NCBI RefSeq assembly: GCF_900094945.1
Contig: NZ_FMAQ01000006.1
Coordinates: 1-64,000 of the forward strand
Reading direction: 5' to 3'
Origin: Gilliamella bombicola
GTDB lineage: Bacteria > Pseudomonadota > Gammaproteobacteria > Enterobacterales > Orbaceae
DNA length: 64,000 nt
The notes under the pieces are model-generated. The model ran no database searches and was not told the origin of the DNA. It worked only from the letters and a program-made list of their open reading frames with translations. The position numbers and the translations under genes are program-made. This document shows, piece after piece, positions 26,297-35,751 of this stretch (within the stretch, counting starts at the first letter, position 1; the number at the start of each line of letters is the position of its first letter).

Positions 26297-26611
26297 GTGA
26301 CTTATAAACCTACCCAAGCGCCAAACAAATGTGAGAATATGAACCACATTCGTGCCGAAATAGATCAGATTGACCATTCCATAATTAAATTGCTTGCTAC
26401 ACGCTTTGAATACGTCAAAGCTGCCAGTAAGTTCAAAAAAAATACCACTGACGTACAAGCCAAAGAACGTTTTGACAGTATGCTAGAGCAACGAAAACAA
26501 TGGTCGAATGAATTAGGACTTAATGGCGAAATCATCAAAGATCTATATGCAAATCTAGTACGATATTTTATCGATGAAGAATTGAAATATTTCAAAAACA
26601 AAGAAAAATAA
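26297..26611 (+). CDS. PchB-like isochorismate lyase / AroQ-class chorismate mutase
   Basis: 104 residues, GTG start. It aligns without gaps to Pseudomonas PchB over most of its length ('RFEYVKAASKFKK', 'ERFDSMLEQRKQWSNELGLN', 'FIDEELKYF'). PchB converts isochorismate to salicylate and pyruvate, with weak chorismate mutase activity. Active-site equivalents Arg19, Arg36 and the mobile-loop Lys47 are kept; PchB Gln90 is Glu95 here, a residue also used in fungal chorismate mutases. No isochorismate synthase or siderophore gene is near, so the reaction in vivo is uncertain. It heads a small accessory patch after the tRNA. Confidence 0.8.
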   Translation: MTYKPTQAPNKCENMNHIRAEIDQIDHSIIKLLATRFEYVKAASKFKKNTTDVQAKERFDSMLEQRKQWSNELGLNGEIIKDLYANLVRYFIDEELKYFKNKEK

Positions 26612-26700
26612 AAACAGAGATTTCATTAAAAATATTTAGATAAGATATTGATTTTATGTTATCTTTAAAGATATGAATGATCTCATAAGAAGTAGGTGAC

Positions 26701-27216
26701 ATGGCTTATGCAACTAAACAGCAGTTATTAGATGAAATAAACAAAACGGCCAAGCTATTTATTGATGAGTTTATAGTTTTATCTGAATCACAAAAAGACT
26801 CTTTGGTAGAGGGCGTTGATCGTACTCCTGCACAAATGATTGCTTATCAACTCGGTTGGCTTAATTTGGTGAAATCTTGGGATGATGATGAACTTGCTGG
26901 TAAAACACCTGAATTACCGGCTTCTGGATACAAATGGAATCAATTGGGTAATTTGTATCAACAATTTTATAAAACATATCAATACCTATCATTACAGGCA
27001 TTAATTCAAGCATTTAATCAGCAAATCACCATTTGGAATGATTGGATTCAATCTTTGAACGAAGACACTTTGTTTATAAAAGATAGCCGTAATTGGACTA
27101 AACCTTATCCTGAATCTTGGACTGTTGCTCGATTTATCCATATCAATTCTGTGGCGCCTTTTAAATCGTTTAGAGCAAAAATCAGAAAGTGGAAAAAGCT
27201 AAATGCATCAGTTTAA
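26701..27216 (+). CDS. ClbS/DfsB-family four-helix protein
   Basis: 171 residues, cytoplasmic, mostly helical. The pattern 'TKQQLLDEI......F', 'RTPAQMIAYQLGWLNLVKSW' and the final 'SWTVARFIHINSVAPFKSFRAKIRKWKK' is typical of the ClbS/DfsB (DinB-like) family. ClbS of the colibactin island is a cyclopropane hydrolase that protects the producer's DNA; most family members outside such islands have unknown roles. No polyketide or NRPS gene is present here. An AGTAGGTGA ribosome site precedes the ATG. The next gene follows after 32 bp. Confidence 0.78.
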   Translation: MAYATKQQLLDEINKTAKLFIDEFIVLSESQKDSLVEGVDRTPAQMIAYQLGWLNLVKSWDDDELAGKTPELPASGYKWNQLGNLYQQFYKTYQYLSLQALIQAFNQQITIWNDWIQSLNEDTLFIKDSRNWTKPYPESWTVARFIHINSVAPFKSFRAKIRKWKKLNASV

Positions 27217-27248
27217 AATTATATTCAATATAATGTAAGGAGAATAAT

Positions 27249-27482
27249 ATGGCCTTTACAGAAACAGAACGACAGCAATTGATGGAGCTTAAATTTGTGG
27301 GTGCCAAAATTATTGAAAGACTTGAAGAGATGAACTTCGATTCTTTCGATAAATTGCGTAATGTTAGTTTAGATGAAATCCTTAATAAAGGTGCGTTATT
27401 AACAGGTTCAACTTGTTGGAAAAACAGTCATCAAGCAAAAACGGCAATAAGTAATATTTTAAGTTTGGTTAACAATGCGTAG
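27249..27482 (+). CDS. Small helix-hairpin-helix-like protein
   Basis: 77 residues. The first half, 'LMELKFVGAKIIERLEEMNFDSFDKLRNVSLDEI', looks like a helix-hairpin-helix fold as in TfoX C-terminal or Cdd1-type proteins, which may bind DNA or proteins non-specifically. The second half, 'LTGSTCWKNSHQAKTAISNIL', contains the only cysteine. An AAGGAG ribosome site is well placed. Function unknown; linkage to the ClbS-like gene suggests cotranscription. Confidence 0.65.
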   Translation: MAFTETERQQLMELKFVGAKIIERLEEMNFDSFDKLRNVSLDEILNKGALLTGSTCWKNSHQAKTAISNILSLVNNA

Positions 27483-27686
27483 TGTTGTTTGGTTTTTTAT
27501 GAAATGCGTGTTTTAGCCAGCAATCTTATTTTATCTTCGTCTTATTAATTAGGTTTTGCTCATTTAGTTGAAGTTTGGCAAAATAGGCAACTTAGTTGAG
27601 GCTTGCCTTGAATGACTGATTTTTTAATAATCAATAAGAAGTTACATCATTATGCTATTGTTAAATAGAGCAGGAATGGAATTGGG

Positions 27687-29654
27687 ATGAATAGTCGAAT
27701 TAAACAACTTATAACAGTATTATTTATCTTGAGCTGCTTAAGCAGTATGGTCATTTGTTCTGCACCTGTTTTTGCTGATGAAGAACAGCCAATGCTTCTT
27801 CAGACAGAGTCTCAAACCGAGGTCGAAGTGGGTGTTAATCCCCTAACTCAATTACCTGAAACTAAGCAAATTGATATTGTTGGTCCACACCCAATACATG
27901 AGGAAATTTATCATAAGACTATCTATTCACTTTCCGGTCACCCTAAGTATCCAGATGATTTTCAACATCTTGATTATGTCAATCCTAATGCGCCAAAAGG
28001 TGGTGTGATTAAACTGGCCGAAATTGGCTCTTTTGATAATTTGAATCGCTTTGCTAGCCGTGGTGCACCTGAACGTAATTCTGGGGAGCTATATGATAGT
28101 CTTTTTACTAATACTGAGGATGATATTACCAGTTTTTATCCACTTATTGCGACGTCAATTACCTATTCTAATCAATATCGCTGGGCAGAAGTGGCGATTA
28201 ATCCTAATGCCCGTTTTCAAGATGACAAACCCATTACGGCACACGATGTTGTGTTTACTTTTGATAAATTTATGACCGAAGGGGTGCCTCAATATCGTGT
28301 TTATAATAAAGGTGTTATGGTTAAAGCGATAGATGATTACCATGTGAGGGTTGATATTCCCGAGTCAGATCGTGAAAAGCTCCTTTCATTTGTTGGTAGT
28401 ATGCGAGTTATCCCTAAACATTTTTGGCAAAATCATGATTTTTCAGAGCCATTAAGCACACCGCCAGTTGGTAGTGGTCCTTACTATATTAGTGATTATA
28501 AAATGGGGCAATATGTTGTGTATCGACGTAATCCCAATTATTGGGCGCGCGATTTGCCAATTAATAAAGGCTTAGATAATTTTGATGAAAAGCGTATTGA
28601 TTACTATATGGATAATAGTGTTTCGTTAGAAGCCTTTAAAGCGGGCGAATATGATTTACGCGATGAAGATCAACCTAAAAATTGGTTTACTCAATATCAA
28701 GGTAAATATTTTGATGCTAACCATATTATTAAACAAGAAAAACCGGTTAAAACAGCAACCGATACTAAGTGGCTTGCATTTAATTTACAAAAAGAGCTAT
28801 TCAAAGATATTAAAGTGCGAAAAGCTATCACACTAGCATTTGATTTTGAATGGTTAAATCATGCCTTTTATTATGATAGTTACAAAAGACCTTATAGTTT
28901 TTTTGAAAACACTATTTATGCGGCAAAGGGTAAGCCAACAGAGCAAGAATTGAAGTGGTTAAATCCTTATAAACATATTATTCCAGAAGCCGTTTTTAAG
29001 AATGCTTATTCTATTCCCAAAAGTGATGGTAAGGGCTTTAATCGTGATAATTTATTAAAAGCTGCTGAATTATTAAAACAAGCCGGATGGGTGATTAAAG
29101 ACGGTAAGTTGATTAATGTTAAAACGCAACAACCGTTTGAATTTGAGTTGATCAGTTATCTTGGTAACGATATTAAATATGCGGTTCCATTTCAACAGAA
29201 TTTAGCCCGTTTAGGGATTACCATGAAAATCACCTTATTAGATTCAGCACAACATTTACGTCGTGTTCGTGAGCGTGATTATGATATGGTTGCACGTAAT
29301 TATTATGCTGTAAATTATCCAAATTCTAGTTTGTCAATGTTTTGGGGCAGTGAGTATCTTAACTCGTCATGGAACGCTTCAGGTTTACATAATACGGCTA
29401 TCGATAGTATTATCGCTGAAATTATTAAAAATGTGGATAATCAAGAAGCACTTGTCCCATTAGGGCGTGCGCTGGATCGGATTTTAACGCAAGAATATCC
29501 AATGATTCCTATGTGGTATAATAGCAAATCGTACTATGCATACTGGAACAAATTTGGGCAACCAGCTATACAGCCAACTTATTCGATAGGGATTGATAGT
29601 TGGTGGTATGATGCAGACAAAGCAGCTAACCTGCCTAAAAATCGGGAACATTAA
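27687..29654 (+). CDS. yejA: ABC transporter substrate-binding protein YejA
   Basis: 655 residues, longer than E. coli YejA (~604). A signal peptide (cut near 'PVFA-DEEQ', residue ~31) is followed by an extra acidic linker to residue ~65, then the family 5 peptide-binding fold: '[22 protein letters not shown]', '[10 protein letters not shown]' and 'MRVIPKHFW'. It delivers peptides, including microcin C-type heptapeptides, to YejBEF. It is the first gene of yejABEF, with yejB 1 bp downstream. The added N-terminal linker explains the extra length. Confidence 0.92.
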   Translation: MNSRIKQLITVLFILSCLSSMVICSAPVFADEEQPMLLQTESQTEVEVGVNPLTQLPETKQIDIVGPHPIHEEIYHKTIYSLSGHPKYPDDFQHLDYVNPNAPKGGVIKLAEIGSFDNLNRFASRGAPERNSGELYDSLFTNTEDDITSFYPLIATSITYSNQYRWAEVAINPNARFQDDKPITAHDVVFTFDKFMTEGVPQYRVYNKGVMVKAIDDYHVRVDIPESDREKLLSFVGSMRVIPKHFWQNHDFSEPLSTPPVGSGPYYISDYKMGQYVVYRRNPNYWARDLPINKGLDNFDEKRIDYYMDNSVSLEAFKAGEYDLRDEDQPKNWFTQYQGKYFDANHIIKQEKPVKTATDTKWLAFNLQKELFKDIKVRKAITLAFDFEWLNHAFYYDSYKRPYSFFENTIYAAKGKPTEQELKWLNPYKHIIPEAVFKNAYSIPKSDGKGFNRDNLLKAAELLKQAGWVIKDGKLINVKTQQPFEFELISYLGNDIKYAVPFQQNLARLGITMKITLLDSAQHLRRVRERDYDMVARNYYAVNYPNSSLSMFWGSEYLNSSWNASGLHNTAIDSIIAEIIKNVDNQEALVPLGRALDRILTQEYPMIPMWYNSKSYYAYWNKFGQPAIQPTYSIGIDSWWYDADKAANLPKNREH

Positions 29655-29655
29655 T

Positions 29656-30744
29656 ATGCTAAATTATTTTATTCGTCGATTGTTACTGATTATTCCAACA
29701 TTATTTGTGATTTTAACAATCAACTTTTTTATTGTGCAAGTGGCACCAGGTGGACCGGTTGATCAGGCGCTTGCTATGATTGAAAATGGGCCGCAAGCAG
29801 GGCAAGGGCTATTGCCGGGGAGCGATAGTTCATCTACATCAGTACAACAGTATAAAAATGAGTCAAACTATCGTGGATCTCGAGGGCTTGATCCACAAGT
29901 TATCGCGATGATTGAAAAACAATACGGCTTTGATAAACCAATATTTGAACGTTATATCGAAACACTAAAAAAATACATATTATTTGATTTTGGTAACAGT
30001 TTTTTTAAAAGTGAATCGGTATTAGGATTGATTGCCAAAAGTTTACCTGTTTCAATTTCATTGGGATTATGGAGTACGTTAATTGTCTATCTGATCTCAA
30101 TTCCTTTAGGTATTCGCAAAGCGGTGAAAGATGGTTCAGCGTTTGATTTTTGGTCAAGTACCTTAATTATTATTGGCTATGCCATTCCTCCTTTTTTGTT
30201 GGCTGTATTGTTGATTGTGTTGTTCGCTGGTGGTAGTTATTGGGATGTTTTTCCTCTTCGCGGTCTTATTTCGAATAATTTTGATCAACTTGACTTTTGG
30301 GGCAAAGTAAAAGACTACGCATGGCACATGTGCTTACCGACTATTGCTATGTCGATTAGCGGTTTTGCTTCCTTGACAATGTTGACAAAGAACTCGTTTT
30401 TAGATGAAATCCGCAAGCAGTATGTAATTACTGCGCGAGCGAAGGGGTTGAGCGAAAGACAAATTATGTATAAGCATGTTTTTCGCAATGCAACGTTACT
30501 GATTGTATCGGGCTTTCCTGCTGCTTTTATCGGTATTTTATTTACCGGTTCATTACTAATTGAAATCATCTTTTCGCTTAATGGGCTTGGTTTATTGGGC
30601 TATGAGGCAATTATTCAACGTGATTACCCTGTGATTTTTGGGACGCTCTATATTTTTACGTTAGTTGGACTCATCACAAAACTGCTATCTGATTTATCTT
30701 ACATGATGATAGACCCACGCATTGACTTTGAGGCTCGAAACTGA
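29656..30744 (+). CDS. yejB: ABC transporter permease YejB
   Basis: 362 residues from the ATG at 29656 ([16 protein letters not shown]), close to E. coli YejB; an upstream in-frame ATG at 29593 would run inside yejA and is unlikely. Six membrane segments. The signature '[15 protein letters not shown]' and the cytoplasmic coupling motif '[22 protein letters not shown]' identify a peptide/microcin C permease. It pairs with YejE in the inner membrane. Confidence 0.93.
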   Translation: MLNYFIRRLLLIIPTLFVILTINFFIVQVAPGGPVDQALAMIENGPQAGQGLLPGSDSSSTSVQQYKNESNYRGSRGLDPQVIAMIEKQYGFDKPIFERYIETLKKYILFDFGNSFFKSESVLGLIAKSLPVSISLGLWSTLIVYLISIPLGIRKAVKDGSAFDFWSSTLIIIGYAIPPFLLAVLLIVLFAGGSYWDVFPLRGLISNNFDQLDFWGKVKDYAWHMCLPTIAMSISGFASLTMLTKNSFLDEIRKQYVITARAKGLSERQIMYKHVFRNATLLIVSGFPAAFIGILFTGSLLIEIIFSLNGLGLLGYEAIIQRDYPVIFGTLYIFTLVGLITKLLSDLSYMMIDPRIDFEARN

Positions 30745-31775
30745 TGACCACACATTATTCTTTTAATCAACAACGCTGGCAACGATTTAAGCATAATCGC
30801 CGTGGCTATTATTCACTTTGGTTATTTTCGATCTTTTTTGTGATTAGCTTATTTGCTGATTTTATTGTTAACGATAGGCCCATTTTTATTAAATATCAGG
30901 ATAATTACTATTCACCAATTTTTCATTTTTATCCAGAAACAGAGTTTGGTGGGCAATTAGAAACACAAACCAATTATCTTGACCCTACTATACAAAATAA
31001 AATAGAAGCCAATGGTTGGATTTTATGGCCGCCGTTTCGCTACAGTTATAGTACGCTAATCTATGATACGCAGAATACTTTCCCGACTCCGCCTTCAGCA
31101 TCGCATTGGTTAGGTACAACCGATACGGGTTTCGATGTACTGGCTAATATATTATATGGTTTTCGTATTTCAATGTTTTTTGCTATTTTTTTGACATTGT
31201 TTACTTCATTTATTGGTGTCATCATCGGGGCAATCCAAGGTTATTATGGCGGAGCAGTAGATCTAATAGGGCAGCGATTTATTGAAATTTGGTGTGGTTT
31301 ACCGAATTTATTTGTGATTATTTTATTAGCCAGTGTTTTGCCACTTAATTTTTGGTGGTTGTTAGGTATTACTGTTTTATTTGGTTGGATCGGGCTCGCC
31401 AACGTTGTGCGTACCGAGTTTTTACGGACTCGCAATTTTGACTATATTCGCGCAGCTAAAGCAATGGGGGTTAGTGATAGTAACATCATGTTTAGACACA
31501 TCTTACCTAATGCGATAGTGGCAACATTAACTTTTTTACCGTTTATCCTCTGCGGAGCTATTACAACGATAACCTCGTTGGATTTTTTAGGTTTTGGCTT
31601 ACCGATTGATTCACCATCGCTTGGTCGATTATTGCTGCAAGGTAAAAATAATTTACAAGCCCCTTGGCTTGGTATTAGTTCATTTTTAATTATAGCTACG
31701 TTACTTTCTTTACTTATTTTTATTGGTGAAGCAGTAAGGGATGCATTCGATCCAAACAAAGGAGCGTATCGATGA
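30744..31775 (+). CDS. yejE: ABC transporter permease YejE
   Basis: 343 residues (E. coli 341). Its start overlaps the yejB stop (TGATG). It opens with 'RWQRFKHNRRGYYSLWLFSIFF', has the long periplasmic stretch after helix 1 ('FIKYQDNYYSPIFHFYPETEFGG') and the coupling loop 'YIRAAKAMGVSDSNIMFRHILPNA'. It overlaps yejF by 4 bp. Subunit of the YejABEF importer. Confidence 0.94.
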   Translation: MTTHYSFNQQRWQRFKHNRRGYYSLWLFSIFFVISLFADFIVNDRPIFIKYQDNYYSPIFHFYPETEFGGQLETQTNYLDPTIQNKIEANGWILWPPFRYSYSTLIYDTQNTFPTPPSASHWLGTTDTGFDVLANILYGFRISMFFAIFLTLFTSFIGVIIGAIQGYYGGAVDLIGQRFIEIWCGLPNLFVIILLASVLPLNFWWLLGITVLFGWIGLANVVRTEFLRTRNFDYIRAAKAMGVSDSNIMFRHILPNAIVATLTFLPFILCGAITTITSLDFLGFGLPIDSPSLGRLLLQGKNNLQAPWLGISSFLIIATLLSLLIFIGEAVRDAFDPNKGAYR

Positions 31776-33535
31776 GTTCTCCTTTATTATCCGTTCAGGA
31801 TTTAAGTGTTGCTTTTAGACGTGGTACGCAAACTACATCCTCCATCGTGGATCATGTTAGTTTTGATATTCATGAGCAAGAAACATTGGCTCTTGTTGGT
31901 GAATCAGGCTCTGGAAAGAGTGTTACCGCGCTGTCTATCTTACGTTTGTTAGGTAAAGAGCAAGTGGTTTACCCCACTGGCGATATTTTGTTTGAAGAAG
32001 CCTCTTTATTGCATGCACCAGACAAAGTGCTTCGTAAAGTACGCGGCAATCAAATTAGCATGATCTTTCAAGAACCAATGGTGTCATTAAACCCTCTACA
32101 TACGGTTGAAAAACAACTTTATGAAGTATTAGCATTACATCGTGGTATGCGTCACAATGATGCGCGTTGCGAGATTTTGCAATATCTTGATCGTGTGGGA
32201 ATTAAAGAGCCAAAAAGTAAATTATCGGCTTATCCGCACCAGCTATCAGGTGGCGAAAGGCAGCGAGTTATGATTGCTATGGCAATTTTAACCCATCCAA
32301 AATTATTGATAGCAGACGAACCCACCACTGCTTTAGATGTGTCAGTGCAGGCACAAATTATTCAGTTATTAAAAGAGTTAAAGAACGAACTGAATATGAG
32401 CATGCTATTTATTTCGCATAATCTTAGCATTGTTAAAAAGCTGGCCGATAAAGTAGCTGTTATGCAAAAAGGCGAAATTGTTGAATATAATAATAAGCAG
32501 CGCATCTTTTTACGTCCAGAACATAAATATACGCAAACACTATTAAATTCACAGCCAAATGGTGATCCGGCCCCTTTGCCTGATACTCCTGGAATACTGC
32601 TTAATGTAAATCATCTGAGTGTTGAAGTTATTGCCAAAAAGCGTTTATTTAGTAGTCAAAAAAAACAAATAGTTAATAATATTGGTTTTACTGTGCATCA
32701 AGGTGAAACCGTTGGGATTGTTGGTGAATCAGGATCGGGAAAAACGACTGTTGCACTAGCCATTTTACGCTTGATTAAATCACAAGGTAATATTGTATTT
32801 GATAGCCATTCTATACAAAACCTAACTGGCAAAAAACTATTACCGTTTCGTAGCCGCATTCAAGTTGTGTTCCAAGATCCGTTCTCATCACTTAACCCAC
32901 GCTTTAATGTCGAGCAGATTATTTGTGAAGGATTAATGACACACAAAAAACTAAGCAAAGATGAGCGTGAAAAGGCCTTAATTGATATTATGCAAGAAGT
33001 TGGTCTTGATCCTGAAATGCGTTATCGTCATCCTACTGAATTTTCGGGTGGTCAGCGTCAGCGTATAGCCATTGCCCGAGCTTTAATTTTACAACCAGAG
33101 TTATTGATTTTAGATGAGCCGACTTCATCTTTAGATCATACTATTCAAAAACAGATTATTCATTTGCTTAAGTCATTGCAAGAAAAGTACCAGCTTAGTT
33201 ATTTGTTTATTAGTCATGATTTAGCATTAGTTTATGCAATGTGTCATCAAGTAGTTGTAATGAAAGATGGCCGAATTATTGAGCAAGGTACGCGTGAAAA
33301 GGTTTTCTACTCTCCAGAAGAAGAATACACCAAGGCGTTACTTTCATTTTTAGATAGACGACCTCGTAAGCAAAGTAAAATCTTGATACATCAGGAAAAG
33401 GTTGAAACAGCTGAAAAAGTAGAAACTACAGCAAAATTTGCTCATAACGATGATACACAACAACATCAACAGCAAAGTAAGGAGCCAGACAAAAAGGTTA
33501 ATTGGGGCGATGCGCTGTTAATGCGTAAAAAATAA
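31772..33535 (+). CDS. yejF: ABC transporter ATP-binding protein YejF
   Basis: 587 residues: two fused nucleotide-binding domains, each with Walker A ('GESGSGKS' near residue 45; 'GESGSGKT' near 320), signature ('LSGGERQRV'; 'FSGGQRQRI'), Walker B ('[12 protein letters not shown]'; '[12 protein letters not shown]') and H-loop. It powers peptide import by YejABE. E. coli YejF is ~529 residues; the excess is a C-terminal tail after 'LLSFLDRRP', rich in Lys, Glu, Gln and Thr ('[18 protein letters not shown]'), with no known function. Last gene of the operon. Confidence 0.94.
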   Translation: MSSPLLSVQDLSVAFRRGTQTTSSIVDHVSFDIHEQETLALVGESGSGKSVTALSILRLLGKEQVVYPTGDILFEEASLLHAPDKVLRKVRGNQISMIFQEPMVSLNPLHTVEKQLYEVLALHRGMRHNDARCEILQYLDRVGIKEPKSKLSAYPHQLSGGERQRVMIAMAILTHPKLLIADEPTTALDVSVQAQIIQLLKELKNELNMSMLFISHNLSIVKKLADKVAVMQKGEIVEYNNKQRIFLRPEHKYTQTLLNSQPNGDPAPLPDTPGILLNVNHLSVEVIAKKRLFSSQKKQIVNNIGFTVHQGETVGIVGESGSGKTTVALAILRLIKSQGNIVFDSHSIQNLTGKKLLPFRSRIQVVFQDPFSSLNPRFNVEQIICEGLMTHKKLSKDEREKALIDIMQEVGLDPEMRYRHPTEFSGGQRQRIAIARALILQPELLILDEPTSSLDHTIQKQIIHLLKSLQEKYQLSYLFISHDLALVYAMCHQVVVMKDGRIIEQGTREKVFYSPEEEYTKALLSFLDRRPRKQSKILIHQEKVETAEKVETTAKFAHNDDTQQHQQQSKEPDKKVNWGDALLMRKK

Positions 33536-33575
33536 ATATTTAAATCAATATGTTAATCTATTTAGCAGGTCAATT

Positions 33576-34436
33576 ATGCAAAAACGAATATTACCTTTTT
33601 TATTAACACCTTGTTTATCACTGATGTCGATAAATGCGATAGCGTTAACTTGTAGCGAAAACCCAGCTCAAAATACAGTTGAAGCAAATAACTATATTTT
33701 TCAAATTTTGGATTATATTGATTCGCCTGCAAAAGGAATCAAGCAAGATATTAGAACTTCAACGACTCAATTGGGTAGTGATGCAAATAGTACGACAGTT
33801 AAGCACTCATTAGAATATGATTCCAATGGTCTTATTACGCAAAGCTATTATGACCTTTATTCAGATAAAGGCATCCTAGTTTATTCTGAACATTTACAAA
33901 AAAATAAATCGGGTTGGGAAAATATCATTGAAGATGTAGAAGACAAAACCAATAGCATTATCCAATTCAATACTGATGAACAAGGTAAAATTGTCTTTTC
34001 ACTCCAAACTAAAAAAGCTGTCGATTTTGTTTTTATTGAAAGGGATAACTATGTGTATGACGATAACCACTGCCTCATTAATAAAAATGTACAATGGCAA
34101 CTAAAAGAGATTGATGAGAACGGTAAATACACAGGTACAGATCAAAAAGGAACTTCAAGTTATACCTTTGCATATCGAGATCAACAGTTAGCTAACGTGT
34201 TGTATCAATTTAGTAATAATATGAAAAACGAGAGTGATTTTTCGTATCATTATGATGATAATCATCGGTTAACAACCATTGAGTCTTCTTATTTATCAGC
34301 AGGTAAAGAAGCGGCTCATTATGTCACTAAATTTTTAACTTTTAATGAAAAGAATGAATGGCTTACGGCAATAAAAAATAAAAATAATCAAGGTGATAAA
34401 CAAACAGCTGTGACTCGAGAACTGACTTATTATTAG
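33576..34436 (+). CDS. Exported YnfC-like protein (UPF0257 resemblance)
   Basis: 286 residues with a signal peptide ending near 'INAIA-LTCSENPAQ'. The mature part has repeated 'YDSNG', 'YDDNH' and 'YHYDDNHRL' turns, typical of short beta-hairpin repeats, and ends 'RELTYY'. These and the 'DSPAKGIKQDI' start recall enterobacterial YnfC lipoproteins (UPF0257), but it is longer and has no clear lipobox. The match is from memory, and function is unknown in any case. It follows yejF by 40 bp and may be cotranscribed; a strong terminator ends the unit. Confidence 0.6.
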   Translation: MQKRILPFLLTPCLSLMSINAIALTCSENPAQNTVEANNYIFQILDYIDSPAKGIKQDIRTSTTQLGSDANSTTVKHSLEYDSNGLITQSYYDLYSDKGILVYSEHLQKNKSGWENIIEDVEDKTNSIIQFNTDEQGKIVFSLQTKKAVDFVFIERDNYVYDDNHCLINKNVQWQLKEIDENGKYTGTDQKGTSSYTFAYRDQQLANVLYQFSNNMKNESDFSYHYDDNHRLTTIESSYLSAGKEAAHYVTKFLTFNEKNEWLTAIKNKNNQGDKQTAVTRELTYY

Positions 34437-34441
34437 TCTTT

Positions 34442-34488
34442 AGAAATACAAAAAACGTTATTTGATTGCTAATGTTTTTTGTATTTCT
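34442..34488. terminator. Bidirectional terminator between the YnfC-like gene and frdD
   Basis: A 19-bp stem (AGAAATACAAAAAACGTTA with its complement, one G-T pair) around a nine-base loop. A/T tracts lie within the stem on both strands, so it can serve both convergent transcripts. Confidence 0.8.
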
Positions 34489-34516
34489 CCCCTTATTTAC
34501 AACTAAATAACATCCG

Positions 34517-34873
34517 TTACATTCGAATAAATAATATATAAACAGCATGTAATGTCCATGCTAATGCTAATCCAAACGTGAGTAACTTTTCGTGTTTGGG
34601 ATAGATTTTATATTTATGCAAAAGAGTTAGAATTTGCTGTAACCCACACCAGATAGGTAACGAAATCATTAAAAATAAAAAGACTTTGCCTATTTCTGTA
34701 TTGGCTATTTTTATAATATAAGATCGCGTTGCTACATCACCAAAGGAAATCATAAGCGTCATAATGATTAGCACAATAGGTGAAAACATAGCAGCCCATG
34801 TTCCTCCAAGTGTAAATAAACTTTTTATTACTTTTCCATCTGTGTTTTTTGTTTGAATTTGTTCATTTTTCAT
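34517..34873 (-). CDS. frdD: Fumarate reductase membrane anchor FrdD, divergent
   Basis: 118 residues from the ATG at 34873 (E. coli 119); a longer reading to 34942 would overlap frdC and is not needed. Family signs: 'GGTWAAMFSPIVLI', 'IGKVFLFLMISLPIWCGL' and three membrane helices. FrdD and FrdC anchor FrdAB to the inner membrane and form the menaquinol site. After 'CGL' the E. coli His-Arg pair and following His are Gln79-Gln80 and Thr83 here; these side chains contribute to quinone binding in E. coli. frdA and frdB are not adjacent. It starts 14 bp after frdC. Confidence 0.78.
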   Translation of the reverse strand: MKNEQIQTKNTDGKVIKSLFTLGGTWAAMFSPIVLIIMTLMISFGDVATRSYIIKIANTEIGKVFLFLMISLPIWCGLQQILTLLHKYKIYPKHEKLLTFGLALAWTLHAVYILFIRM

Positions 34874-34887
34874 TGATGCAATACCAC

Positions 34888-35283
34888 TTATTTCAATACA
34901 AGTAAAAATAAAAAAATCGATACAGCTAGCATAACTGTCCATAACCCTACAGTCAGTAATAATCTGTTAGATTTTTTATTAAACATTGCACTAGGAATCA
35001 TTTTATAGATTAACCTAAACCAATTTATCGTATGGAAAACGCTAACCAACAATGCAATACAATTAAGCACCACAATAACAGGACTACGTAAAAAGAAGAT
35101 AAAACGGTAAAACTCATCTTGCCCAAGGGTATTTGTGTGCATACATACTACACCATACATTAAAATTAAACTTACCCAAATCATGGAAAAAGGAACTAAT
35201 TTGTGCATAATAGCAATTATACAGGGACGCTTTACATCGGTTTGAATAGCATCAAGGTGATTATTGTTATTTTGTTGATTCAT
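34888..35283 (-). CDS. frdC: Fumarate reductase membrane anchor FrdC, divergent
   Basis: 131 residues, the same as E. coli FrdC, with three membrane helices and the block 'FLRSPVIVVLNCIALLVSVFHTINWFRL', where E. coli reads NPVIVIINLITL...HTKTWFEL. That His is kept. The E. coli Arg-Glu pair before helix 1 (Arg28-Glu29 in mature numbering), used in menaquinol oxidation, reads His27-Lys28 here. It is the first gene of a two-gene unit with frdD; upstream is a 468-bp gap and then kup, so frdAB are absent. Either the anchor works with distant frdAB or it has drifted. Confidence 0.78.
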   Translation of the reverse strand: MNQQNNNNHLDAIQTDVKRPCIIAIMHKLVPFSMIWVSLILMYGVVCMHTNTLGQDEFYRFIFFLRSPVIVVLNCIALLVSVFHTINWFRLIYKMIPSAMFNKKSNRLLLTVGLWTVMLAVSIFLFLLVLK

Positions 35284-35751
35284 AAATTTCTCTAGGTTGT
35301 ATTACATTTTATGTTAGTTATTGTTTGGTGGGCTTATTGTGCACTGGATTATTATAAGCATTAATCTATTCTATGTCGTCAGTTTAAATTGGGTCATAAT
35401 ATAGCCTTTTAATATTGCAATGCTATGCAAAAAATGCGTCATATTTTAATGAGGCCATACATAGGCAATAAGTAATAAAATAGATAATCAAATAAAAATG
35501 AAGTTTAATATCGAGTAAGGTATTTTATTAGAATTTTAAAAGATTTATACCATATAAATATATTTTGACGATTTTAATTTATTCATGAACAATTGCTATT
35601 AAATAGAATGAAAAAGAAAAGTTTGGAGCAATTTTGCTAATTTTACTGTAATTGATAATTAAATGTAAATTGTCAAAAAAACTTATGTATATTATTTTGA
35701 TTAGCAGTATCATTCTGAGCCTTATTGAGAATAATTTTAAGTCATACTAAA
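35284..35751. promoter_or_regulatory. Divergent intergenic region between frdC and kup
   Basis: 468 bp, very AT-rich, no gene. It should contain promoters for frdCD (leftward) and kup (rightward). A TTGTCA at 35670 with TATTAT-like sequence about 14 bp downstream is a poor kup promoter candidate. No FNR-, NarL- or Crp-type palindrome could be called with confidence. Confidence 0.35.

Noticed and set aside
26183-26458. 91-codon open frame opposite the PchB-like gene
   Set aside because: It overlaps a well-conserved gene on the other strand and lacks any family motif.
35284-35751. Hidden frdB or frdA fragment upstream of frdC
   Set aside because: The gap is too short and too AT-rich, with no Cys clusters or FAD motif in any frame.
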